A stretch of 64,000 bases of DNA. Source: Gammaproteobacteria bacterium (GTDB lineage: Bacteria > Pseudomonadota > Gammaproteobacteria > UBA4575). Made by a program: the position numbers and the translations under genes. The stretch lies in assembly GCA_026706595.1 (NCBI GenBank), contig JAPOYL010000013.1:1-64000 (forward strand), written 5' to 3'. Shown here piece after piece: positions 43,373-51,801 of this stretch (position 1 is the stretch's first letter; each line of letters begins with the position of its first letter). Below the pieces are notes generated by a model. That model saw only the letters and a program-made list of their open reading frames with translations. It was not told the DNA's origin and ran no database searches.

Positions 43373-44755
43373 TTACTCCATCAATTGAGACAACAGTGTG
43401 TCTTTTGAGTTCGGCTTTTGCCCATACAGTGAATAGGCACCGAATCGCATTTGATGCGGTCGGCCCAGGTTCTCTGCATAGAAGTCAATCGCAAACTTTT
43501 CTACAAGCTTTTCACCATCCCACTCGAACAGCTTAAAAAACTGCTCGTCCTGGTCACCGGTCTTGTCCCAGTTGCCCAGCAGGGATGAAGTGAAGTACAT
43601 ACGCTTTCCATCCCAGCTCTGTGAAGTCATGTTCACTTGAGAACCAACGACATGTTCGTAGGTCTGCTTGGGATTGTGCGGATCAGAAACATCGAAGTAT
43701 CTGGTTTTGCCATCCATGAAGGTTTGCACCCAGAGGCCCTTGTCGTCAGCTGTGATGGAAATGTCTACAGGCAACGGAACCTGGGAGGGATCGCCGATAT
43801 CACCGACTGCCGCAGCATGCCACTCACCTGCACCATCTTCATAAATCAGCCAGATCTTCGAAGTCAGTGCGGTTGTGGTGAAGCAGTAGTTGTTTTGAGA
43901 ACCCCATGCGCAACGGATTTCCAAAGGTGAACCCGGTACTTCAAACACTTTCTTGGGTTGGCGGGTGTGCAGGTCCCAGACAACCACAGTGTTGCCAAAT
44001 CGCTTCATGGCCTCAGGATCCGCAAGCATCTTGCCGAAGTCCATCATGTAGTTGGACCAGCCCGTGAACGAGGAGGTAACCATGACGTTGCGGCGTGGCA
44101 ATACACGGACGTCATAACCATATCCGTCTGCAATATTCCCAACTTTTACGGCACCACGCATGTCTTCATCCGTCGGCATCCAGTGCGCCGCAACAAACTC
44201 ACCCTCATTGGTGAACTCTGCGAGGCCGGTTCGGCCACCATGATCCTTGTTGTTGGACAGTGCGCTAACCATGATTCTGCCGGGAAGCGCATACATGGTG
44301 TGCGGGCCAACCATACCACCGGTTTTCTCTACAAAATCGGTGATCACCTTGTGCAGGGAAGGCTTGCTGGGATTAGAATGGACATCAAAAATAAAGATCT
44401 TGTTGGTGTCCAGGCCACCCGCAAACAGATACCTGCGGTCATCCGTCAAGCCGGAATGATGTGCCTCATTTCGACCACCAACTGAAAGTGAGTTGACGAC
44501 TTTTCCATAGTATTTAGACTCTGGGTTCACCGAGACGGTTACCAGCTTGTCTTGCCCATCACCAACGCCTTCCTTACCTAGCGTCCAGATATACACATAA
44601 TCTTCCTGGCCAACAATCTTAGCCATATAGGGAGACATACAAGTCTCATCCGCGATGGCAGCAGACTGAAAACCAACTACAGATGCCAGCAGGACACACA
44701 GGGAAGCAATGCTGCCTTGTATCCACCTAGCGTGTAATTTTGACATTTTTTTCAT
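43373..44755 (-). CDS. mtoX: Methanethiol oxidase MtoX (SBP56 / selenium-binding protein family)
   Basis: Copper-dependent periplasmic enzyme that turns methanethiol plus O2 into formaldehyde, H2S and H2O2. 460 residues with a signal peptide (IASLCVLLASVVGFQSAAIA-DE). Family motifs: ETCMSPYMAKIVGQEDYVYIW with a conserved Cys39, NEAHHSGL (H99, H100), GPHTMYALPG (H152) and GRPHQMRFG (H434), the His set being the likely copper ligands. Neighbouring SCO and MauG-like genes match the published mtoX locus of Hyphomicrobium. GGAG lies 9 bp before ATG 44755. The formaldehyde made here would feed Fae. Confidence 0.93.
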   Translation of the reverse strand: MKKMSKLHARWIQGSIASLCVLLASVVGFQSAAIADETCMSPYMAKIVGQEDYVYIWTLGKEGVGDGQDKLVTVSVNPESKYYGKVVNSLSVGGRNEAHHSGLTDDRRYLFAGGLDTNKIFIFDVHSNPSKPSLHKVITDFVEKTGGMVGPHTMYALPGRIMVSALSNNKDHGGRTGLAEFTNEGEFVAAHWMPTDEDMRGAVKVGNIADGYGYDVRVLPRRNVMVTSSFTGWSNYMMDFGKMLADPEAMKRFGNTVVVWDLHTRQPKKVFEVPGSPLEIRCAWGSQNNYCFTTTALTSKIWLIYEDGAGEWHAAAVGDIGDPSQVPLPVDISITADDKGLWVQTFMDGKTRYFDVSDPHNPKQTYEHVVGSQVNMTSQSWDGKRMYFTSSLLGNWDKTGDQDEQFFKLFEWDGEKLVEKFAIDFYAENLGRPHQMRFGAYSLYGQKPNSKDTLLSQLME

Positions 44756-44832
44756 ATCTACAGGACTCCGTATCGTTTTTATTGATTGGAACTAGAACCT
44801 ATTACATTCTTCTTTGAAGTGTTCAATTTAAA

Positions 44833-44860
44833 ATTATGCCACATCTGATAGGCTATTCAA
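44833..44860 (-). promoter_or_regulatory. Sigma-70-like promoter of mtoX
   Basis: Minus strand TTGAAT (44860-44855), 16-bp spacer, CATAAT (44838-44833), about 75 bp before the mtoX start. The -10 box matches 5 of 6 positions and the -35 box 4 of 6. Confidence 0.5.
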
Positions 44861-45218
44861 AGCTGTATCAACCGAGGTGCTTTGGCCCTCCGGCCCGCAA
44901 ATCACCGGGGCCGAATGGCGGTATCAGGTGGAAATCAATCCTCCAGAAAACTCTTGCCCACCCGTCGCAGGTGACTGTATTGGCATGATATTTCCTTAAA
45001 ATTATTGAACTTGGCCCCAAAGCCACGCGCTTGGTGCAGCACTGGCTTACGCCACCTTCCGCCAAGTCAGCCACGGCATCAGGAACCCGCTCCGGCCGGC
45101 TCCAAGCCTCATACACTTTTTACACCGATATCTCAGCAGGCGAGCAGGCAATTGCAGGACATATGATCAACTGGCGTGCACGCACAGTTCCTTGGGCTGC
45201 CTTAAAGTCCTTAAGTTC
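44861..45218. other. Gene-free stretch upstream of mtoX
   Basis: About 360 bp between the mtoX promoter and the end of the pterin dehydratase gene. Open frames here (for example minus strand 45116-44868) have no recognisable motifs, no good ribosome site and an odd composition. I see no tRNA, repeat or riboswitch. It may be an upstream control region of mtoX or decayed sequence. Confidence 0.4.
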
Positions 45219-45605
45219 TTACTTGTATTGGATATAGGCAAAGCGCGGGTCGCTTGGCGTGCCCTCGAGATCGCCGTCCTCTTGGCCAGGTTGCCACATC
45301 AGCACATTTTCAATTTTTGCAGCCAACTCGAAGTCCTTGTTGGTGACCCCTTTGGCTGCGTGATTCATCAGCTTGCAGACGACGAAGGCATACGACACGG
45401 TGAGGTCCGGGTGATGGAACGCGGCTTCGGCCAGATGGCCGATGGTGTTAACAACCATGAGCGTGGCTTTCCAGCTGTGTGTTCTGTACTTCCTGCGGAT
45501 CCAGCCGTTTTCATAATACCAGGTGGGCAGTTCTTCAGAGAGCCGCTCCTTTATTTGTTCCTCTGTGTAGGTTTGTTCAGATTTGATATCGCGCCACTTG
45601 GACAT
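45219..45605 (-). CDS. Pterin-4a-carbinolamine dehydratase (PCD/DCoH family)
   Basis: 128 residues. AFHHPDLTVSYAFVVCKLMNHAAKGVTNKDFELA contains the catalytic HHP and the downstream H/D motif of the family. The final 25 residues (QPGQEDGDLEGTPSDPRFAYIQYK) extend past the usual end. AGGAATCTT precedes ATG 45605. There is no aromatic amino acid hydroxylase nearby, whereas PCD-like proteins recur in H4MPT-using bacteria, so a role with that pterin is likely but inferred. folD lies about 80 bp upstream on the same strand. Confidence 0.88.
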   Translation of the reverse strand: MSKWRDIKSEQTYTEEQIKERLSEELPTWYYENGWIRRKYRTHSWKATLMVVNTIGHLAEAAFHHPDLTVSYAFVVCKLMNHAAKGVTNKDFELAAKIENVLMWQPGQEDGDLEGTPSDPRFAYIQYK

Positions 45606-45684
45606 AAGATTCCTACCCCGCAAAAACTTTCCTGCAACTCAGCACGATTCTACCAAGCCCCTCTTGTCCATCACAACACGGTTT

Positions 45685-46557
45685 TCAGGAGCCTGACATC
45701 CCGGCAGCCTTGGCCACATTCTGCATCAGCATAGCTACTGTCATCGGGCCGACCCCACCCGGGACCGGAGTAATTCTCGAGGCAACTTTTCTGACCTCTT
45801 CAAAGTCTACATCACCTACCAGACAGGCCTTCCCCTGCTCTTCAACACGGTTGATTCCCACATCAATGACGACGGCCCCGGGCTTGACCATGTCAGCTGT
45901 GATAAAGCGGGCTTGCCCGATAGCCGCGATCAGGATATCCCCCTGCTGGGTATGGGCCTTGATATCACTTGTCCTTGAGTGGCAAAGCGTCACGGTCGCA
46001 TTGGCTGCATCGGATTTTTGAACCAGCAAGTTCATCAGCGGTTTGCCGACAATGTTGCTGCGCCCGACAATAACCACATGCTTCCCGGTTGTCTCGATAC
46101 CGCCTTTTGAGATCATCTGTGAGACTCCGAAAGGGGTGCAAGGTATGAACGTGTCAAGTCCTGCGATCAGTCTGCCGGCGTTGTATGGATGGAAGCCATC
46201 TACATCCTTTGGTGGCGAGATGGCTGCGATAATATTGTATTCATTGACATGGTGAGGAAGCGGTAACTGCACCAGGATGCCATGTACATTGGGGTTTTGG
46301 TTCAGCTGTTCGATCAAATTCATCAGCTCGGCCTCAGCCACATCCTTGGCAAGAAGGTGCTGAATTGAACGTATGCCGACTTCCTGGCTTGCTTTTCGCT
46401 TCGCAGCGACGTAGGTACGGGAGGCTGGGTCATCCCCAACCAAAATAACGGCCAGACAGGGGTGTATGCCTTCTTTTTTAAGTGCACTGACCTGTGCAGC
46501 AATTTCTTCCCTGATTTGCGCAGCTATCAGTTTGCCGTCAATCAATGATGCAGCCAT
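45685..46557 (-). CDS. folD: Methylene-H4F dehydrogenase / methenyl-H4F cyclohydrolase
   Basis: Bifunctional folate enzyme of 290 residues. YVAAKRKASQEVGI carries the catalytic Tyr and Lys, VQLPLPHHVNE and DVDGFHPYNAGRL are signatures, and VVIVGRSNIVGKPLMNLL binds NADP. ITPVPGGVGPMTVAMLMQN is the conserved C-terminus. With mtdB and mch also in the window, the cell has two parallel C1 routes, on folate and on H4MPT. Confidence 0.97.
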   Translation of the reverse strand: MAASLIDGKLIAAQIREEIAAQVSALKKEGIHPCLAVILVGDDPASRTYVAAKRKASQEVGIRSIQHLLAKDVAEAELMNLIEQLNQNPNVHGILVQLPLPHHVNEYNIIAAISPPKDVDGFHPYNAGRLIAGLDTFIPCTPFGVSQMISKGGIETTGKHVVIVGRSNIVGKPLMNLLVQKSDAANATVTLCHSRTSDIKAHTQQGDILIAAIGQARFITADMVKPGAVVIDVGINRVEEQGKACLVGDVDFEEVRKVASRITPVPGGVGPMTVAMLMQNVAKAAGMSGS

Positions 46558-46846
46558 ATGAATTCACCCAAATCATACTGTGACAAATAACGTGCAGTGG
46601 GCCCGCAGGCATTTTATCAGCAAAATTCTTGTCGGGTCCCTGATGCCAGGCAAACTGCCGACTTGTCCCGGCCCAGGACAAGCTTTATGTCCGTAGTTCT
46701 GGTTCTCAGAAAATCGGGATCAATCCTGCGGGCACTCCGGTCCACGCCTGAAATCCTCAGCACCGACGGCTGCTGCATGGGACGGGGAGTGCGATATTGT
46801 CCGCCGTGATGCAATCATCAGTGAGCACAAGATGGGCCATGGTGAT
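46558..46846. other. Gene-free stretch between folD and hvfA
   Basis: About 290 bp (350 bp with the hairpin at 46847-46877). An inverted repeat CTTGTCC-CGGCCCA-GGACAAG lies at 46661-46681 without a U-tract. A 65-codon minus-strand frame (46814-46617) has no known motif and no clear start. It should hold the folD promoter; I see nothing else. Confidence 0.4.
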
Positions 46847-46877
46847 GGATTCCGGCGAACCGATGTCGCCGGAATCC
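46847..46877 (-). terminator. Long hairpin behind hvfA
   Basis: GGATTCCGGCGA and TCGCCGGAATCC form a perfect 12-bp stem with a 7-nt loop, 33 bp after the hvfA stop. There is no U-tract, so it may protect the mRNA 3' end rather than terminate by itself. Confidence 0.45.
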
Positions 46878-46910
46878 ACATGATTAAATGTTGGTGATCA
46901 GCCCGATGGC

Positions 46911-47231
46911 CTAGCCACCACCACACTTGCCTTCGCCGCACTTCCCTTCTTCAGTCTTGTCGTCTTCCGAGGCATCTTCACCAGTTTCTTCACCCCCGCA
47001 CTTTCCTTCACCACACTTGCCTTCGCCGCACTTCCCTTCTTCAGTTTTTTCTTCCTCTGCCGCCCCTTCCTGCGCTGCACCATGGGCATCAGCCACCATG
47101 TACCCGGAAGAAAGCTCCGTCATTTGGAACGGGTTTTCATCAGCATTCGCTGTGGAAATCACGAACGTGCCTGTGGCCAGGGCTGCACTCACGGCCACGA
47201 CCAGTGGTTTTAATTCGGATCTGGTTTTCAT
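46911..47231 (-). CDS. hvfA: HvfA-type oxazolone/thioamide RiPP metallophore precursor (orphan)
   Basis: 106 residues. The signal peptide (LKPLVVAVSAALATGTFVIS..ANA-DE) is followed by the family core NPFQMTELSSGYMVADAHG and a low-complexity tail with five EGKCG motifs (Cys 68, 73, 78, 98, 103) in two clusters separated by an acidic linker. In Haemophilus-type systems HvfB (a DUF692/MNIO iron enzyme) and HvfC convert EGKCG Cys into copper-binding oxazolone/thioamide groups. Neither partner gene is within this window: folD is on one side and a divergent membrane protein on the other. CAGGAGAG precedes the ATG at 47231. Confidence 0.88.
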   Translation of the reverse strand: MKTRSELKPLVVAVSAALATGTFVISTANADENPFQMTELSSGYMVADAHGAAQEGAAEEEKTEEGKCGEGKCGEGKCGGEETGEDASEDDKTEEGKCGEGKCGGG

Positions 47232-47556
47232 AGGACTCTCCTGTGATTATGTTTCTGACTATTCTTCAAGGTGCCGTGTCTAAAGGAGACACTCTGTGCG
47301 CCCTGCTGTCCTTGCCCAAAAAGCTAGCATATTGAATCCGGCTGGACCAACCGTGATACTATTTGAACGATTGCAGCGCAGACAAACTATCCGGGCAGCG
47401 CAGGAATCTAGACCTGTTGTCGATATATCCAGTTGCTGGCCGTTTCAGATTGCTACACCTGCAACGTCTTGCTTGTTGGACTGCCTCAACACCGGAAAAG
47501 TTCTTCAGGGGCAACTGCGTGTGTTGCGGGATATGACCGCCTAGTTCTCAGATAAA
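47232..47556. other. Divergent intergenic region between hvfA and a membrane protein
   Basis: 325 bp without a convincing gene; a plus-strand frame at 47296-47544 lacks motifs and a ribosome site. A hairpin GTGTCT-AAAGG-AGACAC (47276-47292) falls in the hvfA leader, 45 bp before its start. No strong sigma-70 promoter was found on the hvfA side, so an alternative sigma factor or activator is possible. Confidence 0.4.
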
Positions 47557-48087
47557 ATGAATGAACGTCTTATGACCGTCAAAGGCATCATCGCGGCAGC
47601 ATGGAGTGTACTTGGGCTGCTTTTGCTGCTGGGATATGCCATCTGGAGACTATCCCTGTACACCTACGAATCCCTGCAGATGCCATTGAACTGGATACAC
47701 TGGATGGTACTCATCAGTTTCATGCTGTTTATGGCACACAGTGAAGGCTACAAGGGGTTCCAGAAAAGCTTTTCTCCACGTTATGCGGCCCGTACGAAAT
47801 ACCTGTCAACCCACAGCACTTGGACCCAGTGCATCCTGGCTCCCTTTTTCAGCATGGGTTTTTTCCACGCCCCGCAAAGGCGGGTGATGGGCACCCTCGC
47901 CCTGACGGTCATGATTGTTCTCTTTATCCTGGTGTTCCGCTATATCCCCCAGCCGTGGAAAGGCCTGCTGGATGCCGGGGTCGTCATCGGGCTGGTGTGG
48001 GGGGCCGTATCCACCATCCTGTTCTGCATCAAGGCGTTCTCGGATGCCCACTACCACTGGGATGCCGAGATTGAATACCCTCTTTAG
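47557..48087 (+). CDS. Integral membrane protein of unknown function
   Basis: 176 residues with four predicted helices: IIAAAWSVLGLLLLLGYAIW, WMVLISFMLFMAHS, TLALTVMIVLFILVFRY and LLDAGVVIGLVWGAVSTIL. Polar signatures are HSEGYKGFQKSFSPRYAART and MGFFHAPQRR between helices, and YHWDAEIEYPL at the end. Proteins with the SEGYKGFQ...FSPR pattern occur widely but have no assigned job that I know. It is divergent from hvfA and convergent with folP. Confidence 0.7.
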   Translation: MNERLMTVKGIIAAAWSVLGLLLLLGYAIWRLSLYTYESLQMPLNWIHWMVLISFMLFMAHSEGYKGFQKSFSPRYAARTKYLSTHSTWTQCILAPFFSMGFFHAPQRRVMGTLALTVMIVLFILVFRYIPQPWKGLLDAGVVIGLVWGAVSTILFCIKAFSDAHYHWDAEIEYPL

Positions 48088-48138
48088 CCTTACAAACTGC
48101 TTCGCAAACGAGGACTGCCCCGTGCCGCGGTGGAATCC

Positions 48139-48957
48139 TCAGCCAGCGCGAATGGCCCAGGCGACATCTATGGCCTGCCGGTTTTGCCAGACATCATGAA
48201 CCCGGAAAATCTTGACTCCTGCCAATACACCCAGTGCTGACGTTGCACAGGTCGCAGGCATCCTTGCCTGCGGGTCTTCCTGGTTCGAGATCTCGCCGAT
48301 GAAGCGTTTGCGGCTTGCGCCAAGCAAGATCGGGTAACCCAGTCCTGTCAGTTCTCCCAGGTTTTTCAGCAACTCCAGGTTATGCCGGGTTCTTTTGCCA
48401 AACCCGATACCCGGGTCGAGGATGATGTTCTCCTGCCTGACCCCCACGGTCTTTGCCTGCTCAGCGCGCTCCAGCAGGAATTCAGAAACTTCCCGGGTGG
48501 CATTCCGATACTCGGGATCCTCCTGCATGGTCGCAGGTTCTCCCAGCATGTGCATCAGGCAAATCGGCACGTCTGCATCGGCCGCAAGTCCCAGCAAGTC
48601 CGGATCATCCCGGCCCGCGCTGACATCGTTCAGCATGGTGGCCCCGCAGTCCAGGGCCGCACTGGCAACTTCGGACAGGGTCGTGTCGATACTGATATGA
48701 ACGGCTTCTGGCAGCTCAGCACGAAGCCCGGCGATGACATCGATAACCCGGCGTTTCTGTTCGGATGCGTCTACACGCTGTGAGCCTGGCCGCGTTGACT
48801 CGCCGCCTACATCGATGATATCGGCACCCTGTGCAACCATTTCGATTCCACATGCAATGGCTTCCCGGGAAGACGGGTATGCCCCGCCATCGGAAAAACT
48901 GTCCGGTGTGACATTGAGTATGCCCATCAGAAGCGGTTTGGAATAATCAAGCGGCAC
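48139..48957 (-). CDS. folP: Dihydropteroate synthase
   Basis: Makes dihydropteroate from aminobenzoate and the pterin diphosphate, for folate. 272 residues; MGILNVTPDSFSDGG, IDVGGESTRPGSQ, ISIDTTLSEVASAALDCGA, ILDPGIGFGKRTRHNLELL and GASRKRFIGEI are the classical motifs. The start is GTG 48957. A separate DHPS-like protein at 12.4-13.8 kb probably serves the H4MPT route, so the window holds one enzyme for each pterin cofactor. Confidence 0.96.
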   Translation of the reverse strand: MPLDYSKPLLMGILNVTPDSFSDGGAYPSSREAIACGIEMVAQGADIIDVGGESTRPGSQRVDASEQKRRVIDVIAGLRAELPEAVHISIDTTLSEVASAALDCGATMLNDVSAGRDDPDLLGLAADADVPICLMHMLGEPATMQEDPEYRNATREVSEFLLERAEQAKTVGVRQENIILDPGIGFGKRTRHNLELLKNLGELTGLGYPILLGASRKRFIGEISNQEDPQARMPATCATSALGVLAGVKIFRVHDVWQNRQAIDVAWAIRAG

Positions 48958-48979
48958 GGTGGTTTCCCTTGCGTATCAA

Positions 48980-49909
48980 CTACTGCCGAATGTCTTCAAA
49001 TCTCAGCATCCTGACCTGTCCTCCGATTTCAAACTGCATCAGGTCTTCTCCCATGTGTATCTCCCCCGCATAGCCCTCGCGCAGGCTGCGTATCACCGCA
49101 TCGGGGCGCACGCCCGCCAGGATCACATGAGTCGTCACCGCAAACCTCGGGCGCGTTTCGTTAAGGATGCGCACCATCTGCTCCGGGTTGGTGTGGTAAT
49201 GCCCGATTCTGCGAAGGCGCGGGTTCTTTTCCAGCAGGTCCGCACGGGCTGCAAAAAGCTCGTGGATCAGCAGGTCTGTTCCCCGTGCATGCTCCACCAG
49301 GGTTTCAGAGTATGAAGTATCCCCGGAGATCACCACTGAGCGGTCTCCAAAGTCGATCCTGTAGCCGTAGGCCGGTGTTACCACTCCGTGGTCCACCAGG
49401 AATGCCGTGACCCTGACCCGGTCTTTCGAGTACACAACGCCCGGCTCAATTTCATGAGTCACCAGGCGAACGGCATTCTTGTCCATGCCGGCATACTGGT
49501 TGCGCACGGAGATGTCATAGGCATAGGCCTGCTCCAACCCCCTGGCAAAGCTGGAGGTGCCGGCCGGACCATACACGGTTAGCGGCTGTGGGCGCTGGTA
49601 TACCCAGCCCGTGATCCACAGGTCATCCAGGCCAAAGATATGGTCCGAATGCAGGTGTGTCAGGAACACCGTATCGATTTTGGCAATGTGCATTCCGAGC
49701 TGGCCGAGCCTCGGCACGACACTTCGCCCGGCATCAAACAGCAAGACCTTGCCACCTGCTTCGACCAGAACCGCCGAGCCCGCTCGGTCAGGGTCGACAC
49801 GCGGGCTGCCGGTACCTAGCAACGTCACCCTCATGAAGTCTGCCTGGACCGTGAGCGGAACCGCCAGCAGCACACAACAGAAAAGCAGGCAGGCAAAAAC
49901 TCTCAACAT
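48980..49909 (-). CDS. Secreted metallo-beta-lactamase-fold hydrolase (RNase Z/sulfatase-like)
   Basis: 309 residues with a signal peptide (VFACLLFCCVLLAVPLTVQA). The MBL metal motif THLHSDHIFGLDDL, VISGDTSYSETLVEHARG and the late THVILAG are those of the RNase Z/arylsulfatase branch. Export to the periplasm rules out tRNA processing; a phosphodiesterase or sulfatase-type activity is possible. It starts 13 bp after the lepA stop and could be cotranscribed with it. Confidence 0.82.
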   Translation of the reverse strand: MLRVFACLLFCCVLLAVPLTVQADFMRVTLLGTGSPRVDPDRAGSAVLVEAGGKVLLFDAGRSVVPRLGQLGMHIAKIDTVFLTHLHSDHIFGLDDLWITGWVYQRPQPLTVYGPAGTSSFARGLEQAYAYDISVRNQYAGMDKNAVRLVTHEIEPGVVYSKDRVRVTAFLVDHGVVTPAYGYRIDFGDRSVVISGDTSYSETLVEHARGTDLLIHELFAARADLLEKNPRLRRIGHYHTNPEQMVRILNETRPRFAVTTHVILAGVRPDAVIRSLREGYAGEIHMGEDLMQFEIGGQVRMLRFEDIRQ

Positions 49910-49922
49910 GGATATTCTCTAG

Positions 49923-51713
49923 CTATTTTTCCAGATGCAGTGCGGCCAGAAAGGCTTCTTGCGGAATTTCAACCTTGCCGATCTGTTTCATGCGTTTCTT
50001 GCCCGCCTTTTGTTTTTCCAGCAGCTTCTTCTTGCGGGTAACGTCGCCACCATAACACTTTGCAGTGACATTTTTCCTCAGCGCCTTGGCCGTCGTCCTG
50101 GCAATGATTTTCGAACCGATCGCCGCCTGTATCGCAACATCGTACATCTGTCTCGGGATGATCTCCCTCATCTTTTCAGCAAGCTCCCTGCCATAGGCTT
50201 CGGCCTGGCTTCTGTGCACCACGGTGGACAAGGCATCCACCCGCTCGCCGTTGATCAGGATGTCAAGCTTGACCAGGGGCGCCGCTGCAAAATGAGACTG
50301 CTCATAGTCAAACGAGGCATAACCGCGGCTGACCGACTTCAGCTTGTCGAAAAAATCCAGGGCTACTTCACTCAGCGGCAATTCGAACACCAGGGACACC
50401 TGGCTGCCGTGGTAGTGCAGGCTTTTTTGCGTACCCCGTCGCTCCATGCACAGGGTGATTACATTGCCGACAAACTTGTGCGGCACCAGAATGGATGCCT
50501 GGATCACCGGTTCTCTGACTTCCCGAATCCTGTTGGCCGGCGGCAGTGCCGAGGGATTGTGAACATAGCTGGTTTCACCATCCGTGGTATGCACTTCATG
50601 CACTACCGTGGGGGCGGTGGTGATCAAGTCCAGTGCGTATTCGCGCTCCAGGCGCTCCTGGACGATCTCCATATGCAGCATGCCAAGAAAGCCGCACCGA
50701 AAGCCAAACCCCAGGGCATCCGAGGTTTCTGGTTCATACGTAAAGGCTGAGTCGTTGAGGCGTAGTTTTTCAAGGGCAGTGCGAAACGGCTCGTAGTCGT
50801 TGGAGTTGATTGGAAAGACGCCCGCAAAAACATTGGGCTGGACTTCCTTGAATCCTTCCAGCGGGCTGTCCGCAGGATTTGAGGCCGATGTGAAGGTGTC
50901 GCCTATCTTCGCTGCAGAGACATCCTTGATGCCGCAGACCACGAACCCCACCTGTCCAGACTCCAGGCTCTGCGTGTTTGTACGCTTGGGAGTGAATATT
51001 CCCAGTTTCTCGACCTGGTAGCGCTGACCCGATGACATGGCCGTGATTTTCTGTTTTGGCCTGATGGCGCCCTGCACCACGCGTACGAGCGAGATTACAC
51101 CCACGTAACTGTCAAACCACGAATCGATGACCAGTGCTTTCAGCGGTGCAGATTCCATCCCCGCGGGTGCAGGGAACCGGTGCACGATCGCTTCCAGCAC
51201 TTCTTCCACTCCCTGTCCGGTCTTGGCACTCACCAGCAACGGCTCCGATGCATCAATGCCGATTACTTCCTCGATCTCGGATGCCACGCGTTCGGGGTCC
51301 GCAGACGGCAGGTCAATCTTGTTGAGCACAGGGATGATCTCCAGGCCGAGGGCAACCGCGGTGTGACAATTGGCAACGCTCTGGGCCTCCACACCCTGAC
51401 AGGCATCAACGATCAGCAGCGCGCCTTCGCAGGCAGCTAGGGAGCGCGACACCTCATAGGAAAAGTCAACGTGCCCGGGGGTGTCGATGAAATTCAGCCC
51501 GTATTCCTGGCCATCCCTGGCCCGGTATTGCAGGGATACGCTCTGCGCCTTGATCGTGATTCCACGCTCGCGCTCGAGATCCATGGAGTCCAGCACCTGT
51601 TCGCTCATCTCGCGTTCGGACAGGCCACCACAGTGCTGGATGAAGCGGTCCGCTAACGTGGATTTCCCATGGTCGATATGTGCGATGATGGAAAAGTTGC
51701 GGATACGCTCCAT
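49923..51713 (-). CDS. lepA: Elongation factor 4 (LepA)
   Basis: Ribosome-bound GTPase of 596 residues. G1 is [14 protein letters not shown]3 DTPGHVDF and G4 LNKIDLP. The C-terminal part has [22 protein letters not shown] and the LepA-specific tail [22 protein letters not shown]. In gammaproteobacteria lepA often follows the rpoE-degQ group, as here. Confidence 0.97.
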   Translation of the reverse strand: MERIRNFSIIAHIDHGKSTLADRFIQHCGGLSEREMSEQVLDSMDLERERGITIKAQSVSLQYRARDGQEYGLNFIDTPGHVDFSYEVSRSLAACEGALLIVDACQGVEAQSVANCHTAVALGLEIIPVLNKIDLPSADPERVASEIEEVIGIDASEPLLVSAKTGQGVEEVLEAIVHRFPAPAGMESAPLKALVIDSWFDSYVGVISLVRVVQGAIRPKQKITAMSSGQRYQVEKLGIFTPKRTNTQSLESGQVGFVVCGIKDVSAAKIGDTFTSASNPADSPLEGFKEVQPNVFAGVFPINSNDYEPFRTALEKLRLNDSAFTYEPETSDALGFGFRCGFLGMLHMEIVQERLEREYALDLITTAPTVVHEVHTTDGETSYVHNPSALPPANRIREVREPVIQASILVPHKFVGNVITLCMERRGTQKSLHYHGSQVSLVFELPLSEVALDFFDKLKSVSRGYASFDYEQSHFAAAPLVKLDILINGERVDALSTVVHRSQAEAYGRELAEKMREIIPRQMYDVAIQAAIGSKIIARTTAKALRKNVTAKCYGGDVTRKKKLLEKQKAGKKRMKQIGKVEIPQEAFLAALHLEK

Positions 51714-51801
51714 GTCATTAACAACCTGGACCAGCAGGCCCCCTCTTGTACCTGTACCCGTGGATCACCGGGCCCGTGCATGATACCTCATCAGCATCCT
51801 G

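Noticed and set aside
44868-45116. 82-codon minus-strand open frame upstream of mtoX
   Set aside because: No recognisable motif, no ribosome site, atypical residue use, and a competing frame on the other strand; it also runs up to the mtoX promoter.
46617-46814. 65-codon minus-strand open frame between folD and hvfA
   Set aside because: No family resemblance and no clear start; contains an inverted repeat that better fits non-coding DNA.
46919-47045. Tandem GAAGGCAAGTGTGGC-like repeats taken as a CRISPR or minisatellite
   Set aside because: The repeats are the codons of EGKCG motifs in the hvfA reading frame, without spacers.
47296-47544. 82-codon plus-strand open frame between hvfA and the membrane protein
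   Set aside because: No motif or Shine-Dalgarno; composition does not look protein-like and it occupies the divergent control region.
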